Shown here piece by piece: positions 8,096 to 15,785 of a stretch of DNA of 64,000 nt. Location of the stretch: contig NZ_CP136051.1 of NCBI RefSeq assembly GCF_032999765.1, forward strand, positions 4,854,501-4,918,500, read 5' to 3'. Source of the DNA: Imperialibacter roseus. GTDB taxonomy: Bacteria; Bacteroidota; Bacteroidia; Cytophagales; Cyclobacteriaceae. A model generated the notes under the pieces. That model had not been told where the DNA came from. It saw nothing but the letters and a program-made list of their open reading frames with translations, and ran no database searches. Made by a program: the position numbers and the translations under genes. Position 1 is the first letter of the stretch. Each line of letters starts with the position of its first letter.

Positions 8096-9148
8096 ATGAG
8101 CCTAAACATAGCCCTCCTAAAAAAAATCTGCGAGACACCAGGTGCCCCAGGATACGAAAAAAAGGTCAGAGACCTGGTAATTAAAGAAGTTGCGCCTTTA
8201 GTCGATACTTTGGAGGTAGATAACCTTGGGAATATTATTTGCATAAAAAAGGCTAGAAATAACAAGGACAATAAAAAGGTAATGGTTGCCGCACACATGG
8301 ACGAAATAGGCTTTATTGTGAAGCATATTGACGATGCAGGCTTCCTTCGCTTTCACACGCTCGGCGGCTTCGATCCAAAGACACTGACTGCCCAAAGAGT
8401 TATCGTTCACGGCAGGAAAGACCTTGTAGGCGTGATGGGCACCAAGCCCGTGCACGTAATGAGCGCTGAAGAAAAAAAGAAGCTCCCGGAGACCACCGAT
8501 TTCTTCATCGACATGGGAATGACCAAAGACGAAGTGGTCAAATATATCAGCATTGGAGATACGGTTACCAGAGAGAGAGAACTGATAGAAATGGGAAACT
8601 GCGTCAACTGCAAGTCTATTGACAACCGAATTTCGGTCTTCATTTTGATTGAAACTCTCAGAAACATCAAGGATTTTCCTCACGACATCTATGGAGTGTT
8701 CACTGTGCAGGAGGAAGTTGGCCTTCGGGGTGCACAGGTGGCTGCGCACACCATTAACCCTGATTTTGGTCTGGCTCTCGACACCACCATTGCCTTCGAC
8801 GTGCCAGGAGCGCAAGCGCATGAAAAAGTGACGGAACTTTCGAAAGGGGCAGCCATCAAAATCATGGATTCTTCTGCTATCTGCGACTACCGAATGGTGG
8901 ACTACCTGAAAAAGACAGCTGATAAAAATAAAATAAAATGGCAACCTGAAATTCTTACTGCGGGCGGCACCGACACGGCCTATGTGCAGAGAATGGGTAA
9001 AAACGGCGCTATTTCAGGCGCTATTTCCATCCCTACCCGCCATTTGCATCAGGTAATTGAAATGGCCCACAAAGAAGACGTACAATCGTGCATTAATTTG
9101 CTCTCTTCTGCGTTATCAGAGTTAGACCAGTACAACTGGAGCCACTAA
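8096..9148 (+). CDS. M42-family metallo-aminopeptidase
   Basis: 350 aa from ATG 8096 (MSLNIALLKKICETPGAPGYE). The open frame upstream runs into the tRNA and is not credible. M42 enzymes are cytoplasmic, dinuclear, usually dodecameric aminopeptidases (glutamyl/leucyl type). The metal ligands and general base are in place: H67 and D69 (AAHMDE), D176 (SIDNR), E206-E207 (QEEVG), D in LALDTT, and H316 (RHLHQ). The next gene starts 2 bases later. Confidence 0.92.
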   Translation: MSLNIALLKKICETPGAPGYEKKVRDLVIKEVAPLVDTLEVDNLGNIICIKKARNNKDNKKVMVAAHMDEIGFIVKHIDDAGFLRFHTLGGFDPKTLTAQRVIVHGRKDLVGVMGTKPVHVMSAEEKKKLPETTDFFIDMGMTKDEVVKYISIGDTVTRERELIEMGNCVNCKSIDNRISVFILIETLRNIKDFPHDIYGVFTVQEEVGLRGAQVAAHTINPDFGLALDTTIAFDVPGAQAHEKVTELSKGAAIKIMDSSAICDYRMVDYLKKTADKNKIKWQPEILTAGGTDTAYVQRMGKNGAISGAISIPTRHLHQVIEMAHKEDVQSCINLLSSALSELDQYNWSH

Positions 9149-9149
9149 C

Positions 9150-9755
9150 ATGAAAAAACTGCTTGTTCTGCTGCTTTTGACAATTGGTATTGTACTTGGC
9201 AGCTTTGCTCAGCAACCTGCCACTCTTCAAATTACCGGGAGTCTACTCGACAAAGAAAGCCTGGATCCGCTACCGTTTGCCACCGTGCTTGTGAAAGGCT
9301 CTTTCCACGGCACTATCACCAGCTCTCAAGGGCTTTTTACCTTGCTCGTCCACCCCACCGACACCGTGCAGTTTTCAATGGTGGGTTACAAAACCTCCGA
9401 GCTCATCATTCCTGCAGGCATGAAAGAAAATCGCTATGCGCTGCTAGAGCTGATGGAAAAGTCGACTGTAGTGCTCAAAGAGCTTAAAGTGTATCCGTGG
9501 CCAAGTGCCTCACAATTCCATTCTGCCTTCCTTGGCGTTACCCTCCCACCAACCGAGCAGGACAAAACCGATATGATGCAGAAAGAGCTCGAGGCCACGA
9601 TGAGAAACTCCTATGAGTCGGAAAAATACTACGACGAGCAGCTGAGGAACCGGCAAATCTATCAGCTGACAGGTCAAATCCCCCCAAATCATTTTCTTGA
9701 CCCGGTAAGGTGGCTGGACTTTATAGAAGAGTTGCGAGCGAAAAATAAAAAATAA
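9150..9755 (+). CDS. Secreted carboxypeptidase-regulatory-like domain protein
   Basis: 201 aa. A signal peptide (MKKLLVLLLLTIGIVLGSFAQ) is followed by a beta-sandwich of the CarboxypepD_reg-like type (ITGSLLDKESLDPLPFATV, TSSQGLFTL, FSMVGYKTSEL). The same fold forms the N-terminus of SusC-type receptors. The C-terminal 80 residues are polar and helical. Family members are exported structural or adaptor proteins in Bacteroidota with no known reaction. The start is one base after the M42 stop, so the two are probably co-transcribed. Confidence 0.75.
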   Translation: MKKLLVLLLLTIGIVLGSFAQQPATLQITGSLLDKESLDPLPFATVLVKGSFHGTITSSQGLFTLLVHPTDTVQFSMVGYKTSELIIPAGMKENRYALLELMEKSTVVLKELKVYPWPSASQFHSAFLGVTLPPTEQDKTDMMQKELEATMRNSYESEKYYDEQLRNRQIYQLTGQIPPNHFLDPVRWLDFIEELRAKNKK

Positions 9756-9842
9756 TTGAAGCGCAGATCGGCGAAACACCGACGCCAAGTCTGGATTCAT
9801 TCGTCAAATGCTGGTACATTGTGGGTACTAAATGGCTTTGCT

Positions 9843-10295
9843 GTGAATACTACCCAATCCTCCATTCAGTTTCGTCTAATTAAACCAAGTGAGCTGGCAG
9901 TAGCCACAGCGCTGCTGGAACAGGCCTCACTTGTTGTTTCGGACATTTCGGAAAAAGTGAAGTTATTTGGCCTTTTTAGCGACAATAGCCTACTGGCACT
10001 GGCAGGTCTTGAGGTATTTGGAAACGAGGCACTGCTGCGCTCAGTTTGTGTGCCTGCACAGGAAAAAGCAAAAGGGTATGGACAGCAGATAATAAGGACC
10101 CTCGAAAATGATGCAGCGAGGAACGGAATCACTGATCTGTATTTGCTTACCACTACAGCCAGCAAATTTTTTGAGAGAATAGGATATAAAGTGGCCGACC
10201 GGAATACTGCGTCCGATGCGATAAAAAATACTTCCGAATTTTCAGATTTATGCCCCTCCACAGCTGTTTTTATGCATAAAACATTGTGTTTCTAG
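9843..10295 (+). CDS. arsN2: GNAT acetyltransferase, ArsN2-like
   Basis: About 150 aa if started at GTG 9843. A TTG at 9819 and the frame back to 9756 are alternatives, and no ATG is available, so the start is unsure. The GNAT core is clear: ALAGLEVFGNEALLRSVCV, AKGYGQQII (acetyl-CoA loop) and LYLLTTTASKFFERIGY. The ending ending EFSDLCPSTAVFMHK is typical of the 'arsenic resistance N-acetyltransferase ArsN2' group. That group is named from its place in ars operons, and related ArsN acetylates arsinothricin. No ars gene is nearby here, so the substrate is open. Confidence 0.65.
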   Translation: MNTTQSSIQFRLIKPSELAVATALLEQASLVVSDISEKVKLFGLFSDNSLLALAGLEVFGNEALLRSVCVPAQEKAKGYGQQIIRTLENDAARNGITDLYLLTTTASKFFERIGYKVADRNTASDAIKNTSEFSDLCPSTAVFMHKTLCF

Positions 10296-10378
10296 TCTGA
10301 AGACGATAACTAATCGTATTTCTCATGGGGAATCCGCCGAAATTAGCTAAATAAGCATATTGATTTCTCATTCTTTCT

Positions 10379-11365
10379 ATGTTGAGCCAATTGCCCAAAA
10401 GCCTACTCATCTTTCTTCTCATATTTGCTTGCGGTTGCAAAAGCCTTCGCTTGCCATCTTCCGTTAAAATTCTGAAAGGCCCGACCATGCCAACCGGCAT
10501 ATTTGAGATGGGCTATGCAACCGATGGAAAAATTATCTTTTCTATTGGTGGAACCACTTTTTTAGGCAGAGGAAGGCAACCTGTCGGTGAAGTCTATTTG
10601 TTTTCGCCATTTGCCGGAGGGTGGGAAAAGGCTCATTTCAACGACAAACCACTTGTAAAAGGGCACACCAACAGCGTGTACCTGCCAGATTTCAATATTA
10701 TAGTTTCTACCGGCTTCACTGACATCCAGAAAGGTGACTTTTACACTTTCCCCCTGGAAATTCTTGACCTTAGAGACTATCATGTCGACTACCTGCGAAG
10801 CAATCCCCATTGGGCTCAGGGAAGCCAGATAGTTCACTGGAATAGTAAAGCCTATGTTTTTGGGGGGATAGCCTTCGAGGAAGACGGATCCACCCATTTC
10901 TCAAATCGGATGCTTAGCTACAATCCTGCCTCCGGTGAATGGGAAGACCTGGCGCCGATGCCTTCCACACGAGTCACCTACGGAGCCGTCGTTGGCAATA
11001 GCCTGTATACTTTCGGTGGTTTTGATAACGAACACACATACGCAGACATATGGCGCTACGATTTTGAAGGAGACTTTTGGGAAACCGTGGGATACTTGCC
11101 CTATGCTGCCAGCCATTTCTCCGTTGCAGCAAAATATCCCTACATATTCCTTTCTAACGTAGGGCAGGAAAACAACATTATCGGCCGGATAGACATCAGA
11201 GACGGCACATTCAAAGAATTTGAAACCTGGATGACCATCGTGTCGCCAGGCTCCGCTATCATAGGCGATTATTTGTACATTTTCGGAGGTACGTGGGACG
11301 ATGGGCGAACAGCCAGTAACAAAACCTTCAAAATATCATTGACCGAGTTGATGGTGCCGGAGTAA
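10379..11365 (+). CDS. Kelch-repeat lipoprotein
   Basis: 328 aa from ATG 10379. The N-terminus is a lipoprotein-type signal (LLIFLLIFACGCKS, Cys near residue 18 or 20). Kelch-type blades follow, with recurring GG pairs in IFSIGGTTF, YVFGGIAF, YTFGGFDN and YIFGGTWD, each with the usual Trp/Tyr further on. This gives a beta-propeller of probably six blades. Kelch propellers bind proteins or sugars, and some hydrolyse sialic acid derivatives. Nothing here identifies a catalytic site. It stands alone, with 83 and 146 bases of gap on its sides. Confidence 0.75.
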   Translation: MLSQLPKSLLIFLLIFACGCKSLRLPSSVKILKGPTMPTGIFEMGYATDGKIIFSIGGTTFLGRGRQPVGEVYLFSPFAGGWEKAHFNDKPLVKGHTNSVYLPDFNIIVSTGFTDIQKGDFYTFPLEILDLRDYHVDYLRSNPHWAQGSQIVHWNSKAYVFGGIAFEEDGSTHFSNRMLSYNPASGEWEDLAPMPSTRVTYGAVVGNSLYTFGGFDNEHTYADIWRYDFEGDFWETVGYLPYAASHFSVAAKYPYIFLSNVGQENNIIGRIDIRDGTFKEFETWMTIVSPGSAIIGDYLYIFGGTWDDGRTASNKTFKISLTELMVPE

Positions 11366-11511
11366 TAGCCTGCATATATCGTGGCCAATGAAAACAATTC
11401 CACCCTTTATTATCTCTCAGCGCAAATAAGTTTACCTTCTGCGTAAAAATTAAGGAACCCTGTAATTATAGCTCAAGAGCCAATACCTATTACCCAAACC
11501 AAATCAACCTA

Positions 11512-12000
11512 ATGCCCCACCTTCAGTCGGATCTTCAGGCGCAATATATGTCGCTGGTAAAAGAGAATGCCGGCATTATCTATAAGGTCATACGACTCTA
11601 TATTGATAATACTGAAGACCAAAAGGACCTGTACCAGGAGATTGTTCTCCAGGCTTGGCATTCCTTTACGAGGTTCGACGGGCGTTCAAAATTTTCTACC
11701 TGGCTATACAAGGTGAGCCTCAATACAGTGCTCACGTTCAGGAGAAAAAACAGCAGAATACCTACTGATGATTTAGAGAAGGCATCAGGCTACGCATTGC
11801 CTGGTGACAAAAATGATGATACAGAAATGCTCATGATGGCCATCAAATCGCTTGGAGAAACGGATCGGGCAATCGTTTCTCTCCATCTGGATGGCTACGA
11901 AAATGAGGAAATAGCCGAGATCACCGGTTTGACTAAGAATCATGTGGCCGTCAAACTCCACAGGATCAAGCAGCAATTGACCAAAAAATTAAACGGCTAA
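11512..12000 (+). CDS. ECF-type RNA polymerase sigma factor
   Basis: 162 aa. Region 2 is DLYQEIVLQAWHSFTRFDG...FSTWLYKVSLNTVLTF. Region 4 is LGETDRAIVSLHLDGYENEEIAEITGLTKNHVAVKLHRIKQQL, a good helix-turn-helix for the -35 element. Length and motifs fit the ECF (sigma-70 family group 4) class. It starts at ATG 11512. The downstream membrane protein begins 4 bases after the stop and is probably its regulatory partner. Confidence 0.9.
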   Translation: MPHLQSDLQAQYMSLVKENAGIIYKVIRLYIDNTEDQKDLYQEIVLQAWHSFTRFDGRSKFSTWLYKVSLNTVLTFRRKNSRIPTDDLEKASGYALPGDKNDDTEMLMMAIKSLGETDRAIVSLHLDGYENEEIAEITGLTKNHVAVKLHRIKQQLTKKLNG

Positions 12001-12004
12001 GGGT

Positions 12005-12613
12005 ATGGACTTGAAAAAAACATGGGATAAAATGCAAATGGACCAGTTCTCCATGGGGATACTGAACGACAAGGATATTCTGGAAGCCATGCACAAAAAA
12101 TCGCACGGCCCGGTTCAGAAAATTCAAACAGGATTTACCGTCAAGCTGGCTTTCATTGTCGCATTTACATTTATTTTCCTTTATATCGGCATCAAAATAA
12201 AAGAGCCTCTGGTGAGCGGCCTGCAGTTTTTTATGGCAGGCGTTTATTTCACTGCTTTCTTCCTATTCTTAAGCCAGAACAAACGAATTAAGGCGGGCAT
12301 TCCCATGGACGAAGGCCTGCTAACCAACCTAAAAAACTACCATGCATTTGTGAGTAAAGTGCTGCGACAGGAAGAAAGGATCGCACTCTTTATCTATCCT
12401 GTGGCTCTTACTGCAGGCTTTCTTCTGGGCTTTACGACTCAGGCAACCCTTGATGAGTTTTTCGAAAGTCGCACGGCCATTATTTTGCTTATCGCTTGCT
12501 GGATAGTGCTGACCCCACTCAGCCACCTGCTGGCCCGATGGATGAACAAGGTGTCCTTCGGCAAATACCTGAATGAGTTGGAGTCACATATTGCCGAGCT
12601 CGAAAAAGAGTAG
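12005..12613 (+). CDS. Membrane protein paired with the ECF sigma factor
   Basis: 202 aa. A polar N-terminal 45 residues is followed by two pairs of membrane helices (about 46-66, 70-90, 126-146 and 153-175) and a charged C-terminal tail (ELESHIAELEKE). It begins 4 bases after the sigma gene. Similar four-helix proteins often follow ECF sigma genes in Bacteroidota and are thought to hold the sigma factor at the membrane. No zinc anti-sigma (HxxxCxxC) motif is present, so an anti-sigma role is inference from gene order. Confidence 0.55.
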   Translation: MDLKKTWDKMQMDQFSMGILNDKDILEAMHKKSHGPVQKIQTGFTVKLAFIVAFTFIFLYIGIKIKEPLVSGLQFFMAGVYFTAFFLFLSQNKRIKAGIPMDEGLLTNLKNYHAFVSKVLRQEERIALFIYPVALTAGFLLGFTTQATLDEFFESRTAIILLIACWIVLTPLSHLLARWMNKVSFGKYLNELESHIAELEKE

Positions 12614-12629
12614 CACTCTTCATCGCACA

Positions 12630-14294
12630 CTAAATCTCCTCCAGGTACCTGTGCACAAAGCTGATGGCCATGGCCCCCTCTCCTACGGCTGACGCCACCC
12701 TGTTCATCGCATTCATGCGCACGTCGCCGGCAGCAAAAATGCCCGGTTGGCAAGTCTCCAGCGCAAAGGGCTCTCTTGCTTGTTTCCACTTCTTTTTAAA
12801 ATCAGGAAACTGCACCAAATCACGACCTGTGGCAATAAACCCCTTGTCATTTTTGATGATAAGATCACCCAACCATTCTGTGTAAGGCTTGGCACCAATG
12901 AAAATAAAGATCGCCCTTGCTTCGACTTTGTTTTTCTGGCCGTTCGAAATATTGGATAGCTCAAGATGGGTAAGCCGCTCATTCTCACCAAAAGCTTCTG
13001 TGACCTCAGTGCATGGCACCAGTTCAATGTTTGGTGTTGCGTTGATCTGATCGATAAGGTAAGATGACATGGTGGAAGTAAGGTCTTCCTTGCGAACAAC
13101 AATGAATACTTTTCTGGCAAATCTTGAAAGATACATGGCGCCCTGCCCGGCAGAGTTGCCTCCGCCTACCACAAACACATCGCCGTCTTTGCATGCTGCA
13201 GCTTCGGTGGTGGCAGCTCCGTAATAAACCCCCGCTCCGGTGAATTGCTCCAGCCCTTTGGTGTCCAGCTTGCGATAGTCCACACCGGTAGTAATCACCA
13301 CACTCTTCGCATGGATGACGCTTCCATTGGTCAGTGTGATAATTTTGTAGGGATCTTTCACCTCCACCTTATTCACTGCTTGTGGAGATAAAAACTCAAC
13401 CCCAAACCGGGTGGCTTGTGTTATTGCTCTCCTTGACAGGTCAGCTCCGCTCAGCCCGCTTGGGAAGCCGAGGTAGTTCTCGATTCTCGAGCTGGTACCC
13501 GCCTGCCCGCCTGGGGCACGTCGCTCTACCAGCAGGGTTTTCAAGCCCTCGGAGCCGCCGTAAACCCCGGCTGCGAGACCGGCCGGCCCGGCGCCTATGA
13601 TCACCACATCGTACAGCTCTTCCTTGGCCCGGGGATTCAGGCCGATGCTTTCAGCCAAAGTTTCGGCTGTTACTCCCTTCAGCACAGCGCCATTATCCAA
13701 AACCACGGCGGGGAAATCCTTTGCCACCAAAGCATGCAGCGCAATAAGCTCTTTGGCTTTCTCATTGGTTTCCACATCCAGCCATTGGAAGGGAAACAGG
13801 TTGCCGGAAAGAAAATCCTTCAGAGAGTGGGTTTTAGGGCTGAATTGGTACCCAAGAATCCTCAATCCGTCAAAATCCGGGATATAGCCCGCTTGCCACT
13901 CGTCCAGAAGGTCGTTGAGGATCGGAAAGAGCTTTTCTTCAGGTGGATCCCACGGCTTCATCAGGTAGTAGTCGAGCTGCACATCATTGATGGCCTTGAT
14001 GGCTGCGTCGGTGTCGGAATAGGCAGTTAACAACACTCGCTTTGCTTCAGGAAAAATTACCCTGGCCTTTTCAAGAAAAGCTACGCCCTCCATTTCGGGC
14101 ATGCGCTGGTCGGAGATAAACAAGGCCACTTCCTCCCCTGCCTTTTTGATATCCAGCAGTACCTCCAGCCCTTCATTTGCCGACTCGGTATTCATAATCC
14201 TGTAGTCGTCACGAAACTCGTTGCGCAAATCTCTGCGTATCGCTTTTAGCACTTGCGGGTCGTCATCAACCGAAAAAATAACTGGCTTCTTCAT
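12630..14294 (-). CDS. Response regulator fused to thioredoxin-reductase-like FAD enzyme
   Basis: 554 aa. Residues 1-125 are a receiver domain (VDDDPQVL, phospho-acceptor D in LFISDQRMPEMEG, LLTAYSD, MKPWDPP). A linker of about 100 residues resembling a thioredoxin-like fold follows. The rest is a low-molecular-weight thioredoxin-reductase-like flavoprotein with two dinucleotide folds (VVIIGAGPAGLAAGVYG and VFVVGGGNSAGQGAMYL) and an FAD end motif (GIFAAGDVR). The usual redox CxxC is absent: the matching stretch reads GVYYGAATTEAAACKDGD. It starts 3 bases after the histidine kinase stop, so the two form a signalling pair whose output is presumably redox rather than DNA binding. Confidence 0.85.
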   Translation of the reverse strand: MKKPVIFSVDDDPQVLKAIRRDLRNEFRDDYRIMNTESANEGLEVLLDIKKAGEEVALFISDQRMPEMEGVAFLEKARVIFPEAKRVLLTAYSDTDAAIKAINDVQLDYYLMKPWDPPEEKLFPILNDLLDEWQAGYIPDFDGLRILGYQFSPKTHSLKDFLSGNLFPFQWLDVETNEKAKELIALHALVAKDFPAVVLDNGAVLKGVTAETLAESIGLNPRAKEELYDVVIIGAGPAGLAAGVYGGSEGLKTLLVERRAPGGQAGTSSRIENYLGFPSGLSGADLSRRAITQATRFGVEFLSPQAVNKVEVKDPYKIITLTNGSVIHAKSVVITTGVDYRKLDTKGLEQFTGAGVYYGAATTEAAACKDGDVFVVGGGNSAGQGAMYLSRFARKVFIVVRKEDLTSTMSSYLIDQINATPNIELVPCTEVTEAFGENERLTHLELSNISNGQKNKVEARAIFIFIGAKPYTEWLGDLIIKNDKGFIATGRDLVQFPDFKKKWKQAREPFALETCQPGIFAAGDVRMNAMNRVASAVGEGAMAISFVHRYLEEI

Positions 14295-14297
14295 TGG

Positions 14298-15728
14298 TTA
14301 CTTGTCTTTCAATGGGATACATACGGTAAAAATAGTTTCACCCGGACGGGAGGCGGCCTTTAGTGTACCATTGTGTTGTTCAACAATATTTTTGGCTATT
14401 TCAAGCCCCAGCCCCGAGCCCTTTCCCACCTCTTTGGTAGTGAAAAATGGGTCGAAAATCTTGCCTAAAAGGTCTGGAGGAATACCAGGGCCGTTATCGA
14501 TGATATGCACTTTCACAAACTCTCCATCCTTTACCGACTGCACTGTTAGCATCGGCGAAGGCACTCCTTCCAGCGCATCAATGGCGTTGTCGATAATATT
14601 TGTCCACACCTGATTCATTTCTCCAGCCAGCAAATTAATTGGAGGAATACCCGAAGCCACGTCGATGGCCAACGAAATATTGGCTTTCCTGATTTTGTGG
14701 TCAAGCATCGTCAGCGTATCCTTGATGCCAATGTGGATATTGGTCGGGGCTTTGTCGTGCCCCCTGTCCATGTGGGAATACGATTTCACCGACTGTACCA
14801 GCTTGGAAATGCGAGTGGAGGCCTCGTTGATATCGCCAACCATGCGTTCGGTGGTCAATACATTGTCGAGCCAGAACAGCACAGGCAGAAGCTCTTTTTC
14901 TGGAATATACTCCCTAACCATATCCAGTTCCTTGGGCCCTATTCCATATTCGATAAAGTTTTCTGCAAGGTCGTCTCCCCCTTCCAGGTCATTGTCGTCG
15001 AACCAGTCCAGAATTTCTTCTTCTTGTTTATTTCTCTCTCTCAATCCCAGGTTTTGACGCCCCGCTTTGGCTTTTTCATAAAGAATTGCATTCACAGCAT
15101 CTACTTGCTCCTCTTCAAGCTTCATCGATATCACCTGCTTGAACCTTTCAGGGGTGTAGGCCAGGTGCTTTTTGAGTTCATCGGAACTTCTGACTATAGC
15201 TGCGGCAGGGTTGTTAAGCTCATGAGCGAGGCCTGCAGAGAGCTTACCAAGGGCCATCATCTTTTCATTTTGCCGCTGCATAGAAGTAAACTCCCTCACC
15301 CTGGAGGTCATTTCGTGCACAAGCTTCTCAGTCAAATCATAGTGTGTGCACACAAGCTCTTTTAACTTTTCTCGGGAAGTAAGGAGCACAGTGGTTGGTT
15401 GAACCACTTCTGCATAACCAACCGCCGTTTTTAACCTGGAAAAAGGCAGCAGCCCGCTTATATCTGGCGGCTCAAGCTCAAAAAGCTCCCTCTTTTGGTT
15501 GTTTTGTATAGCGTAGGCCCTTGCCTTTCCCGAAAGGAGAATCATCATATGATCGGCAGCATCGCCCTTTTTAAATAAGAACTCTCCTTCCTGGAAGTCA
15601 CGGCATTCAGAATTGTCGATCAGCCACTGCAACTGATTATCCGAAACCCCCTGGAGGCTAGGGTTCTCCTGTAGTGCTTTTAATAAATCCATATTGATAA
15701 ATGATGGTTCGAAAGACACCTTTGGCAT
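14298..15728 (-). CDS. Sensor histidine kinase with N-terminal cyclic-nucleotide-binding-type domain
   Basis: 476 aa. Another in-frame ATG at 15692 is possible. Residues 13-130 form a cNMP/Crp-type sensor fold (EFLFKKGDAADHMMILLSGKA). After a coiled linker comes the HisKA box (GKLSAGLAHELNNPAAAIV, phospho-acceptor His). The HATPase domain follows, with an N box (WTNIIDNAIDAL), a G1 box (IIDNGPGIP), an F box (FDPFFTTK) and a G2 box (GSGLGLEIAK). No membrane segment is seen, so it is cytoplasmic. The partner response regulator lies 3 bases downstream. Confidence 0.9.
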   Translation of the reverse strand: MPKVSFEPSFINMDLLKALQENPSLQGVSDNQLQWLIDNSECRDFQEGEFLFKKGDAADHMMILLSGKARAYAIQNNQKRELFELEPPDISGLLPFSRLKTAVGYAEVVQPTTVLLTSREKLKELVCTHYDLTEKLVHEMTSRVREFTSMQRQNEKMMALGKLSAGLAHELNNPAAAIVRSSDELKKHLAYTPERFKQVISMKLEEEQVDAVNAILYEKAKAGRQNLGLRERNKQEEEILDWFDDNDLEGGDDLAENFIEYGIGPKELDMVREYIPEKELLPVLFWLDNVLTTERMVGDINEASTRISKLVQSVKSYSHMDRGHDKAPTNIHIGIKDTLTMLDHKIRKANISLAIDVASGIPPINLLAGEMNQVWTNIIDNAIDALEGVPSPMLTVQSVKDGEFVKVHIIDNGPGIPPDLLGKIFDPFFTTKEVGKGSGLGLEIAKNIVEQHNGTLKAASRPGETIFTVCIPLKDK

Positions 15729-15785
15729 TGAAGAAGGTTTGAGGCTTCCTCCAATTTGGTATCTTTCACAAAAGATATAACCAAA

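Noticed and set aside
8198-8944. Long minus-strand frame inside the M42 gene
   Set aside because: Antisense shadow; the plus-strand protein has all catalytic motifs.
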